Source: CAVTWJ01 sp964525605 (lineage in GTDB: Bacteria > Oederibacteriota > Muellerivitia > Muellerivitales > Muellerivitaceae). Taken from it: a stretch of DNA of 64,000 nt. Numbering within the stretch: position 1 is the stretch's first letter; every line of letters begins with the position of its first letter. The DNA lies in contig CAZGKT010000011.1 of the NCBI GenBank assembly GCA_964525605.1, forward strand, positions 1 through 64,000, read 5' to 3'. The notes under the pieces are model-generated. The model was not told where the DNA came from, did no database searches, and saw nothing but the letters and a program-made list of their open reading frames with translations. The position numbers and the translations under genes are program-made. Shown one piece after another: positions 53,926 through 61,802 of this stretch.

Positions 53926-54023
53926 TTTTTCCTTATTTACCATTAAATGAGAAATTGTCTTGCCCATCCATCCACAAAATAAGTTCTAAATGTATTCATG
54001 AAGGGCAGCCATTTTTCCTTATT
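53920..54023 (+). repeat. 18-bp direct repeat of the tRNA 3' end (att-like scar)
   Basis: CAGCCATTTTTCCTTATT occurs at 53920-53937, across the tRNA's CCA end, and again at 54006-54023, with 68 bases between. Duplication of a tRNA 3' end is the classic product of site-specific integration; nothing element-like remains between. Confidence 0.5.
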
Positions 54024-54200
54024 AACCTCGAAATGTGAAGTTAGCCTGCTCTTCTATTTCTCGAAGTGAGTTGTAACAATCGCCTTTAAATAATGCGAAC
54101 TCCCGTTTCGCCGACACTTTTATCTGCCTAATTACGTCTTAACTCCGTACGCTTCAATCAGCGTCGAACATTGAATCTGACTTTTTTTGGAGGTTTTTCA
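54024..54200. other. non-coding stretch before the Spy/CpxP-like gene
   Basis: No gene is supported between the att-like repeat and the ATG at 54201. The sequence is A+T-rich and probably holds the downstream gene's promoter, but no clear -35/-10 pair is visible. Confidence 0.5.
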
Positions 54201-54857
54201 ATGACAAAGTTATTTAAATTCATGGGACTTGGAGCTCTGGCTTCGGTCCTCTTTTTTGGAACGAATCTGACAGCCTTCGCGGATGATCCCCCGACTTCGG
54301 ATGCTAATGCTCCTGCCCAAAAGAGCGGGGATCGCGGGTGGAACAATAGAGGCTGGGGCGATGGCTGGAAAGAAAAACTCGGTTTAACCGACACCCAGTC
54401 GCAACAACTCAAGGACCTGCTCAAGAAACAAAGAGAAGAAACACAGGCTCTGTGGGATCAAATCAAGGTGGATATGGACACCCTGAAATTAAAGGTGGAT
54501 TCAAAGGCTTCCGATGACGACGTTAAAGCTCTTTTAGACAAGCTATCTACTGAGAAAAAGGAAATGCAGGTCAAACGCGAACATTTTATCGAAAAATCAC
54601 GCGGGATCCTAACGCCTACCCAACAAGCGAAGTTTCTTCTTGAGAAGAGGGGAAGGGGTGGTTGGGGAGGCCGTGAAAAGTGGGGCCGACATGGAAAAAT
54701 GAACGCTGCCGGCTGTGAAATGAGCAAGGCTTGCCCGAGGGATGAAAAGGGTGTTCCCAGCAAACATAAAGTTCACATGAAAAAAACAGGTGATACTTCA
54801 GATGCTTCGGCTCCCGATGATTCAACTGTCCCGGCGGGTTCGGGTGATACGAAATAA
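54201..54857 (+). CDS. Spy/CpxP-like periplasmic protein with Cys/His tail
   Basis: I chose the ATG at 54201 after GGAGGT. The 218-residue protein has a signal peptide (ending AFADD) and a helical core with the LTxxQ motifs of Spy/CpxP: LGLTDTQSQQLKDLL and ILTPTQQAKFLLE. The C-terminal tail has a Gly/Trp/Arg segment, a Cys pair (CEMSKAC), Lys/His residues and a Ser/Asp-rich end. Spy is a periplasmic chaperone and relatives (CnrX, ZraP) sense metals; the Cys/His tail suggests metal binding but this is inference. An intrinsic terminator follows. Confidence 0.85.
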   Translation: MTKLFKFMGLGALASVLFFGTNLTAFADDPPTSDANAPAQKSGDRGWNNRGWGDGWKEKLGLTDTQSQQLKDLLKKQREETQALWDQIKVDMDTLKLKVDSKASDDDVKALLDKLSTEKKEMQVKREHFIEKSRGILTPTQQAKFLLEKRGRGGWGGREKWGRHGKMNAAGCEMSKACPRDEKGVPSKHKVHMKKTGDTSDASAPDDSTVPAGSGDTK

Positions 54858-54888
54858 ATAACCCTCTCCTCCGGGGACAAATGGTCCC

Positions 54889-54924
54889 ACGCCTTCCGGT
54901 GCCCCCACCGGAGGGCGTTTTTTT
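54889..54924 (+). terminator. intrinsic terminator after the Spy/CpxP-like gene
   Basis: A 13-base stem (54889-54901 with 54906-54918) with a CCCC loop is followed by a run of seven T. Confidence 0.9.
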
Positions 54925-55071
54925 GCCATGCATTTAAAATAAATCACGCTTTAAACAATACCATCCAAAAATTCAAGAACAGACAATATGAGATACCTCT
55001 TTGCGTCGACGCCCATTTTGGTTTCGATTATGGTTTCATCTTCTTTCTTCCCCGCTTTCGTCCAAACTTCA

Positions 55072-55099
55072 TATAATTAGTGCCGCTTAAGCGGCTTTT
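55072..55099 (+). promoter_or_regulatory. TATAAT box and hairpin before the TPR gene
   Basis: A TATAAT (55072-55077) is followed by a perfect palindrome GCCGCTTAAGCGGC (55082-55095) and TTTT. The box may be a -10 without a clear -35; the hairpin near the start of the transcript could be a 5' stabiliser, an operator, or a terminator. Confidence 0.35.
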
Positions 55100-55118
55100 C
55101 AAACCATTCGGGGGATCT

Positions 55119-55925
55119 ATGAAAAAAACAATTCTTGCCCTGGCTTTATTGCTGATGGGAGTGTCTGCGGCTTATGCCACGACTGCCGAGGAGTTTTACG
55201 TGGCCGGCCTGGAAACCTTCAAGGGCGGAGATTTCGACAAGGCCATCCGATATTTTCACGCGGCTCTGCTCGAAAAACCAGACTACTGGCAGGCCTATCA
55301 GTTTATGGGTGAGGCCTATTATCAAAGCGGCAATCGAACCGAGGCTCTGGTGGCCATGAATGAAAGTCTTCGGCTCCATTCGGACAATGCAGAATTGAAG
55401 CGTTTCGTCTCCCGGGTGGAAGCCAGCAGTCCCTGGATTCCCTCGGGCTCATTAAGCCTTAGGGATAAACTTGCTTTTATTTCCATCATTCTTTCCCTCG
55501 CCACCCTGGGATGGACGGCCTACTGGGTTTATTGGCTTCGCCCGAGAGAAATCATGACATTCCTCTTGAACTTTGGAGAGCTTGAATCAAATGGACTTGT
55601 CTCCCAAATTACGGTTGATTTTACCGTTTTTAATTCAGGCAGTCGCCCGGCCCAGGTGGCGGGTTACCGTGTTCGTAAGGCAGGCAACAAAATTTGGGAA
55701 TCCTGGAAATATTTCGAGCCTCCGTTCTTGTTGATCGCGCCGGACAATAAAAAAATATTGCACCTGACCTTCGCGCATGCCCACGAAAAATTGGATGGGA
55801 TGGAATTTGGCGACGGCGGGCGCTGTTGTTGGGTGCTTTCCCGCAATCAGATCAAGGTTATGAATGCGGCTATCGATGCTATCGGAAGAACTCGGAAGGA
55901 GATTCCGAAAGGTACTTTGGGTTAA
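55119..55925 (+). CDS. exported TPR protein with membrane helix
   Basis: The ATG at 55119 gives a clean signal peptide (MKKTILALALLLMGVSAAYA). The 268-residue protein has two TPR units (about 25-105), one membrane helix (about 122-143, FISIILSLATLGWTAYWVYW) and a cytosolic beta domain of about 110 residues (VDFTVFNSGSRPAQVAGYRV). The TPR part faces the periplasm by this topology. I do not recognise the C-terminal domain. Confidence 0.78.
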   Translation: MKKTILALALLLMGVSAAYATTAEEFYVAGLETFKGGDFDKAIRYFHAALLEKPDYWQAYQFMGEAYYQSGNRTEALVAMNESLRLHSDNAELKRFVSRVEASSPWIPSGSLSLRDKLAFISIILSLATLGWTAYWVYWLRPREIMTFLLNFGELESNGLVSQITVDFTVFNSGSRPAQVAGYRVRKAGNKIWESWKYFEPPFLLIAPDNKKILHLTFAHAHEKLDGMEFGDGGRCCWVLSRNQIKVMNAAIDAIGRTRKEIPKGTLG

Positions 55926-55959
55926 ATTTCACCCGGGGGAGCGGAAAGGAAGGCGTGGG

Positions 55960-56157
55960 ATGGAATGTACCCAGAAATCCAACGTGAAGGACTGTTCCTG
56001 CACTTACGATTGCGAGCGACGCGGTAAATGTTGCGACTGTGTGACCTTTCACCGCGATAGCGGGGAACTACCCGGCTGCTTTTTTACAGCGAAAGATGAA
56101 GCAGTCTATGATCGTTCAGTGGCATTTTTTATCCGATGTCATTCTCGGGCAAACTAG
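55960..56157 (+). CDS. small cysteine-rich protein, DUF6485-like
   Basis: The 65-residue protein starts at ATG after AGGAAGG. It has nine cysteines: MECTQK, DCSCTYDCERRGKCCDCV, LPGCFF and FIRCH. This matches a small family of cytosolic Cys-rich proteins (DUF6485) found in many anaerobes; the arrangement suggests a bound metal or cluster. It lies 34 bases after the TPR gene. Confidence 0.75.
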   Translation: MECTQKSNVKDCSCTYDCERRGKCCDCVTFHRDSGELPGCFFTAKDEAVYDRSVAFFIRCHSRAN

Positions 56158-56182
56158 GGATTTCAACGGTTTGGCCTTTCCT

Positions 56183-57085
56183 TCACTTAAAACCAAAAAA
56201 ATCTCGGCAGTCATTGATCAAATCTTGGCCCGTTTCAATGGATTTCAAATCACTGGACGTGACTCCGCAAACCAGGCTGTAGGCGGCATCGTTATCCTGG
56301 GGATCTTCCACAAGCTGAATCTTGTTTTTCAGTGCAAAGAGTTTGATCTGGTCGATGGAATCCCGCATCCGTTTTTTGACCGTTCCCGGTTCCTCGTCGC
56401 TAAAACCCAAGTGAAAAATGAGTTTCCTGGGGCCGGTGCAAGTTTGCGCTAACTGAGCCTGGGAATAATCGATCAAGTGATAAAAGGGTGTTTCTTGAAT
56501 TTGAGTATAAATCGGCCATTCTCCGTCCAAAAATTCAACTTCGCCCTCAATGATTTTTTTCGCGCTTAAATTAATGAACTTTGGGTTGGTTACCAGAATG
56601 CATTTTCCGTCCGGTGAGAAATATTTATCTCGCAAGACTTCAACTAAAAATCCTTCCTGGTTTTCTTGGTTCTTTTCCATGGCACCAAAACGTCTCAAAT
56701 CAGAACTAATTTTTTCCACGCTTCCGTTGGCGCGAAAGTAGTAATGGACGTAGTTGATCCAATCCTGGGATGGACTCGTAAAAACCCCGTTTGCGAATAC
56801 AGGGGATTGGCCTCGAAAATAAACGTCCGCGAATTCGAAACATCTGTTTTCGCAATAGGCATCCATTTCTTTTTTGCTTTTATGGGTCTTCCACGTTTCA
56901 GTATTTGAATCTTTGGCGAAATGTTGGAATGGTAATTCTCCTTTATCGACGGCGGAATCAATGGTTTGGCGATCCTGATCAATGGCGATCGTTAATCCGA
57001 GCGATTCCACGCCAAATGAATAGGTCGTGAAAAAGACCATGGAAAATAAAAAAATGAAACGAGCCCTGGGAATATTCTTTTTCAT
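56183..57085 (-). CDS. exported protein, function unknown
   Basis: The 300-residue protein has a signal peptide (about 1-25) after GGAAGG. No domain is recognised. Six cysteines occur in the mature protein (for example CENRC and TCTGPR), suggesting disulfides in the periplasm. It is transcribed against the gene to its left and separated by 208 bases without a recognised gene from the ABC transporter to its right. Confidence 0.65.
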   Translation of the reverse strand: MKKNIPRARFIFLFSMVFFTTYSFGVESLGLTIAIDQDRQTIDSAVDKGELPFQHFAKDSNTETWKTHKSKKEMDAYCENRCFEFADVYFRGQSPVFANGVFTSPSQDWINYVHYYFRANGSVEKISSDLRRFGAMEKNQENQEGFLVEVLRDKYFSPDGKCILVTNPKFINLSAKKIIEGEVEFLDGEWPIYTQIQETPFYHLIDYSQAQLAQTCTGPRKLIFHLGFSDEEPGTVKKRMRDSIDQIKLFALKNKIQLVEDPQDNDAAYSLVCGVTSSDLKSIETGQDLINDCRDFFGFK

Positions 57086-57293
57086 TCGTTTTATTGCCTT
57101 CCAGAATGGGGATCACTTCAATGATTAAAAATCATAGCATGGGGTCGGAAATGGAAGGAGGGTTTCGCCGGTTCCGAATGAATTTACTGCAAAAACAGCA
57201 ATCGGTAGCGTGGTATTCGGTCTCCCAATTAGGATGAATCGAATCAAATACTCATCAGGACGGTTCTGAAAGTGAATTTTTCACTATTCTTTC

Positions 57294-59087
57294 CTAGTCG
57301 ATATACCCGCCTTTTTGGAGATTCCAAAGCTTTTTATACAGACCCGGTTTTCGGATCAGTTCCTGATGCTTACCCTGTTGAACAACTCGGCCCTTGTCCA
57401 GCACCACAATAATGTCCGCGCTCATGATGGTGGAAAGCCGGTGAGCAATGAGGATGGAAGTTCTTCCTTTCATCAGATCCTTCAGACCTATTTGAATCTC
57501 GTGCTCCGTTTCCGAATCCAGCGAGGAGGTGGCTTCGTCCAGAATCAATATCCGCTTATCGGCCAACAGGGCCCTTGCGATGGAAACTCGTTGTTTTTCG
57601 CCTCCTGACAGCTTTACCCCGCGTTCTCCTACGATTGTGTTTTCTTTCGCGGGGAGACCTGCGATAAATTTTTCCAACTGCGCAAACCGAATAGCCCGGA
57701 AGACGGCATCCCGGGAGGCTTTGGGGTTGGAAAAAGCGATGTTGTTGTACAGGCTGTCATCAAAGAGGATGCATTCCTGGGGCACCATACTCAGGCTTTC
57801 GCGGAGCGAAGTTTGGGCGACTTCCGCAATATTGGCGCCGTCCACACTGATTTGGCCCCCCTCCACGTCGTAAAGGCGGAAAAGCAAACGAATGAGGGTG
57901 GTTTTGCCCGCCCCCGAAGGACCCACTACCGCCACCTTTTGGTGGGCCGGAACCTTCAGCGAGAAACCATTGAGAATGTGTCTTTTTTTGTATTGGAAAA
58001 TAACATCCTTAAATTCGATGGCTCCTTTCATTACCCTCAAGGGAGGGGCGCCTGGCTTGTCCCGAATATCGTTATCGGCCTTTCCGTATTGGAAAAGGTC
58101 CTCGAAGTCCGCCAGTGCTCGGTACATGTTGCGGATGCCGAACACGAACCCCGAAAGGGGCCCCATCAAGCTCCCGAATACTGTGAAGATAAAGACGAAG
58201 GTGCCTGTGCCGATGCGGCCCGCGGTTAGATCCTGGAGAGAAAATAAAATCAGGAAAAAGATTCCCAACCCCAAAATCAGCAACTGGCCCGATTCCATCA
58301 GCTTGTAGCTGTTCCAAAAATCGAGCTGGAGTTCCTTGGTCTTTTGGCTCAAGGCCGCGTAGCGGTTTTGTACGTCCTTTTCTTTGGCGAAATACTTAAT
58401 GGACTCAATGTTGGTGAACACGTCGCTGATGTTGCCCTTTTCCAGGTCGGACATGTTGTTGTACAAGGCGTTGACCCTTCTTTGTTTTTCGTTCATGAGG
58501 AAGGAAAAGCCGATATAGGAGGCGGCGGTGGCGAAGACGATAAGACCCACATGAAAACTGTAATGAAAAATAGAGGTTCCAGCCATCAACAGTTGGCAAA
58601 GCAGGGGAACGTACTGGAAAATGATCGTGTCGGTCATGGTTTCCACCGCTCCCGACCCGCGGGAAAGTCGGGAAATCAGTGAGCCGGTCTTGTGGGTGGT
58701 GTGAAACCCGTGGGACAGGGTTAGCAGGTGGTTGAAATAAAACCGCTTGATGTCGCTGATGAGGTCCGCTTCCAGCAGGTTGATGTTGCGCAGGTAGAGC
58801 CACCGCCCAGAAACCCGCGCCGAGGTGACCCCGAGCAGTACGGCAAAGACAGCCAGGAGAAACCGGTCAAAGGGCTCTTGCTCCATCTGGTGTCCCACGA
58901 ACTTAGTGGCATTGTCGATGATGAGCTTGAAGGCGAAATTTTGGACCAGATCGAGGCTGCTGATCACGAAAGCCAGGCCCACCAGTATCAGGGCGGCCCA
59001 TTTATATTTCGCGAGGAAACCGAAATAGACTTTTAAATTATATTTAAAGTCGATTTCTTCCTTGTCTGACACCAGGAATTCTGTCAT
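57294..59087 (-). CDS. ABC exporter, MsbA-like half transporter
   Basis: The 597-residue protein has an exporter-type transmembrane domain of about six helices (30-330) and one ATPase domain: Walker A GPSGAGKTT (389-397), Q-loop VPQECILFDD, signature LSGGEKQR, Walker B ILILDEATSSLD and the H-loop AHRLST. Such half-transporters dimerise and export lipids, drugs or peptides; the substrate cannot be told. No partner gene is adjacent. Confidence 0.93.
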   Translation of the reverse strand: MTEFLVSDKEEIDFKYNLKVYFGFLAKYKWAALILVGLAFVISSLDLVQNFAFKLIIDNATKFVGHQMEQEPFDRFLLAVFAVLLGVTSARVSGRWLYLRNINLLEADLISDIKRFYFNHLLTLSHGFHTTHKTGSLISRLSRGSGAVETMTDTIIFQYVPLLCQLLMAGTSIFHYSFHVGLIVFATAASYIGFSFLMNEKQRRVNALYNNMSDLEKGNISDVFTNIESIKYFAKEKDVQNRYAALSQKTKELQLDFWNSYKLMESGQLLILGLGIFFLILFSLQDLTAGRIGTGTFVFIFTVFGSLMGPLSGFVFGIRNMYRALADFEDLFQYGKADNDIRDKPGAPPLRVMKGAIEFKDVIFQYKKRHILNGFSLKVPAHQKVAVVGPSGAGKTTLIRLLFRLYDVEGGQISVDGANIAEVAQTSLRESLSMVPQECILFDDSLYNNIAFSNPKASRDAVFRAIRFAQLEKFIAGLPAKENTIVGERGVKLSGGEKQRVSIARALLADKRILILDEATSSLDSETEHEIQIGLKDLMKGRTSILIAHRLSTIMSADIIVVLDKGRVVQQGKHQELIRKPGLYKKLWNLQKGGYID

Positions 59088-59196
59088 GGGAAACCGTTCG
59101 TGAATGGAATGAAAAAAATGATTTTAGGGTTAAATTCATCCACAGGCCAACCATTGCGGTTCACATTTCTTTCCGAAATATTCGGCCAAGGATCTG

Positions 59197-59679
59197 CTAT
59201 TTAATACCTGGTTTAACAGGCTCTCTGTGTGTTTCCGGCCAGGGAAGTGACATGGGAACGGAAAAGTCATAGGTGACATATTCATAAGGGCAGGCCCAAA
59301 AGCAACCCTCAGTTTTAATGGTGTTTTCCTTGGGCCGGTATTCATAAAATCCGCTGTGGCAAAATCCACCGCCGTTTACGGCATTCTTAGGGACCCAATC
59401 CATTCTTTCACGGGTATCCAGCCGGATCACCGTGAGGCCTTGGTAATCAAAACCGCAAACTAAATAGTCGTGTCCATCTTTATGGTTCTCATACCATCCA
59501 AAGGGAAAGCTTTCATAATTACGGTGGACCACAGAAATAATTCGTACGAAGCGTTGTTCCGTGTTATCGATCACTTTGCCGACGGTATACTTCCAAGTTC
59601 CTGGGAGGGTCTTGAGCGAGGAAATTTCCATCTTGTATTTACCCGACGGGGAGATTTCCTGATTGGAACTCTGATTCAT
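59197..59679 (-). CDS. hypothetical protein
   Basis: The 160-residue ORF starts at ATG after CGGAGAT. It has no signal peptide, and its mature features are strands rich in Tyr/Trp/His (SFPFGWYENHKDGHDYLVCG) and two cysteines near the end (FWACPYEYV). No family is recognised. The ribosome binding site and even codon use support it as real. Confidence 0.55.
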   Translation of the reverse strand: MNQSSNQEISPSGKYKMEISSLKTLPGTWKYTVGKVIDNTEQRFVRIISVVHRNYESFPFGWYENHKDGHDYLVCGFDYQGLTVIRLDTRERMDWVPKNAVNGGGFCHSGFYEYRPKENTIKTEGCFWACPYEYVTYDFSVPMSLPWPETHREPVKPGIK

Positions 59680-60091
59680 ACGCTAATCTCCGTAGGGATC
59701 GGTGACTGAGCCGGATAGAGTTAGTGATCTTGAAAATTCGGGCAAAGCGTTACGTTAAACCTCAGGAAATCATAGCACGAGGTTTCCAAAGTCCTAGATT
59801 AAGGTTTGGAAAATGGAGGCCGGAGGGTAAATCAGGAAACGGGCAAAATTTTTAGATAGTTTTCAGCTTTTAGGAAGGTTATTCGTGTAACCCAACTGTA
59901 GACTGTGCCCATGGCTAAAACCAAGGCCTGGGCCAAGTGTTGAAGAATGAATTTCATCGACATTCATGAAGGATGGAATAAAATTTTGAGATTCGAGGCG
60001 GTCTTGAGTGGGAGAAAAGCGCTTGAAGTGATGTTTAGCCTTTGTGACCCGCCATGGACGAATTTGATTTTTTAAAAAAAAGGAGAAAATC
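59680..60091. other. 412-base intergenic region
   Basis: No ORF or RNA gene is supported here. It separates a minus-strand gene from a plus-strand gene, so both promoters should lie inside, but no clear pair of boxes is visible. Confidence 0.5.
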
Positions 60092-60724
60092 ATGAGTCTG
60101 TTTAAAGGTGTCTTGTTGCTTTTGATGGCAGGAATGGCGTTCATTGCGGGTAGTGCGTGGGCGGATAATAAAACCCCCGTGGTTACACCCCAAGCGACCC
60201 CCGCCGCGACTGTCGTTGCCAAGCCAGCCAAGGCGGATAGTCCAACAGTGGCAGCCATGAAGGCGGCCATTGCTTTGGCGGAAGCTGGCAAGACCGACGA
60301 AGCTATCGCGGCCTATGAAAAAATCGGCGTGTTGAAGTCGTCCAAATCGGAATGCTGGCGCTTGAATAACGAGGGTTTGGCCTACCTGCAAGCCCCGACT
60401 CCTGTGCCGGACAAGGCCGTGCCCCTCTTGGAAAAAGCCGTTGCTACGGATGATTCAAACTATATAGCCTGGAACAACCTGGGCAGCGCTTACGAGCAGA
60501 CCGGCGATCTGGACAAGGCGAAGGATGCCTATCAAAAATCCATCGACGCCGCGAAGGCTCAGAACGTTAGCTCTGCTAAGGCTGACGGAAATCTCCAAGC
60601 CTTGCAGGCCCGTTTGGACAAGATCGCCGCCAAAAAAGCGAAGGCAGATGCCAAGGCCGGCAAGAAGGCTGCGGCCAGCACCACCCCGACAGCCGCCAGT
60701 TCGACTCCTGCCGCTACCAAATAA
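60092..60724 (+). CDS. exported TPR protein with Ala/Lys/Thr-rich tail
   Basis: The 210-residue protein starts at ATG after AAAGGAG. It has a signal peptide (ending SAWA), a Pro/Thr/Ala/Val segment, two or three TPR units (AAMKAAIALAEAGKTDEAIA, NYIAWNNLGSAYEQTGDLDK) and a C-terminal low-complexity tail rich in Lys and Ala then Thr/Pro. It is probably periplasmic. A terminator follows directly. Confidence 0.75.
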   Translation: MSLFKGVLLLLMAGMAFIAGSAWADNKTPVVTPQATPAATVVAKPAKADSPTVAAMKAAIALAEAGKTDEAIAAYEKIGVLKSSKSECWRLNNEGLAYLQAPTPVPDKAVPLLEKAVATDDSNYIAWNNLGSAYEQTGDLDKAKDAYQKSIDAAKAQNVSSAKADGNLQALQARLDKIAAKKAKADAKAGKKAAASTTPTAASSTPAATK

Positions 60725-60744
60725 ACCAAGTCTTACTTAAGTTT

Positions 60745-60785
60745 AAAAGCCCCCTCCACCTTTAAGGCGAAGGGGGCTTTTTTTT
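60745..60785 (+). terminator. intrinsic terminator, probably bidirectional
   Basis: An 11-base stem (60745-60755 with 60771-60781) is followed by T residues and preceded by A residues. It lies between convergent genes and can stop transcription from either side. Confidence 0.88.
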
Positions 60786-60788
60786 AAC

Positions 60789-61802
60789 CTACCTTTTGGG
60801 GAGATCCGGCGCGGGAGTTGGTTTTCGTTTGGCGTGCCGGTACACCTTTTCGTTTCCCGGCAAGGTGATTCCAATTTGGGCGGCAGCCACTCCCATAGTG
60901 CCTTTCATGGGGATGAAATAAACGGGGATATATTTTTTGGAATGAACCCGGCCCCGACTGTCCATCCGATAAACATATAGCACCTGGTTGTGCTTGAAGG
61001 GCTGCCCGATGGGAATAATGATCCTGCCTCCAGGCCTCAACTGGTTGAAGAGGGGTGGCGGAACGAATTGGGCTACGCAGGTGAACATGATGATGTCAAA
61101 CCCACCAACTCCGGGCCAGCCGTAATATCCGTCCCCCACCCGGGTATGGACATTGGTGTAACCCAGGGGCTTAAAGACTTGGGAAACGGCCTGCCCGAGG
61201 GGTTTGATGATCTCAATGGAATAGGCGTCCTTGACCATACGGGAGAGCAGGGAAATGTTGTATCCGCTTCCTGTTCCAACTTCCAGCACCCTGTCCTTCG
61301 AGTGGGGATCGGCCAATTGGGCCATATAGGCCTGGCCCTCGTAATCGCTCAGGGCTGAACCCCAGCCCAATGCGAAAGTGCGGGGTGGATACTCATAAGC
61401 CGAGGCCGAAAAATCGGTTCCCCCCTGGTAATCAAAGTGAAAATATTCCCGTGGCAGATCCTCGAAAGCCTTGATCACCTTGGGGTTCACCCAGCCGAAT
61501 TTGCGCCATAGGTATCGGCGGATGTCCTTCAACATGGCTGGTTTGCGATCCTGAACCCGGTTGAATTCCTGGGCCGTCAGATGGGTGGGGCGGTGGCTCT
61601 TTTTGAATGCCTTCAGGTATTTTTTGTAGTTCCAATCCTTATCGTTTTGTCCCTTGCTCGTTGAAATCTTGTCGAGGACCTGATCGGTGGGAGTTGGTTC
61701 AGGTTGAACGGCGTTCGAAGGAGTCTGTCCACTTGAGGGATAGGCGTTGCCCATGAGAAGGGCAAAAAATAAGAGAAGGAATAGACGATTAGACTGTTTC
61801 AT
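60789..61802 (-). CDS. isoaspartyl O-methyltransferase-like protein with signal peptide
   Basis: The 337-residue protein begins with a typical signal peptide (MKQSNRLFLLLFFALLMGNAYP) and a Thr/Pro-rich stretch. The second half resembles protein-L-isoaspartate methyltransferases: the SAM-binding motif VLEVGTGSGYN, GDGYYGWP, and FDIIMFTCVAQFVPPPLFNQLRPGGRIIIPIG. Normal enzymes of this family are cytosolic, because S-adenosylmethionine is there. Export would demand another explanation: a different substrate, or a non-catalytic role. It overlaps the stop of the spermidine-synthase-like gene (ATGA), so the two are co-translated. Confidence 0.85.
   Translation of the reverse strand: MKQSNRLFLLLFFALLMGNAYPSSGQTPSNAVQPEPTPTDQVLDKISTSKGQNDKDWNYKKYLKAFKKSHRPTHLTAQEFNRVQDRKPAMLKDIRRYLWRKFGWVNPKVIKAFEDLPREYFHFDYQGGTDFSASAYEYPPRTFALGWGSALSDYEGQAYMAQLADPHSKDRVLEVGTGSGYNISLLSRMVKDAYSIEIIKPLGQAVSQVFKPLGYTNVHTRVGDGYYGWPGVGGFDIIMFTCVAQFVPPPLFNQLRPGGRIIIPIGQPFKHNQVLYVYRMDSRGRVHSKKYIPVYFIPMKGTMGVAAAQIGITLPGNEKVYRHAKRKPTPAPDLPKR

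Noticed and set aside
53847..54038. 63-residue ORF across the tRNA-Gln gene
   Set aside because: It uses the tRNA sequence itself as coding and has no ribosome binding site or conserved features.
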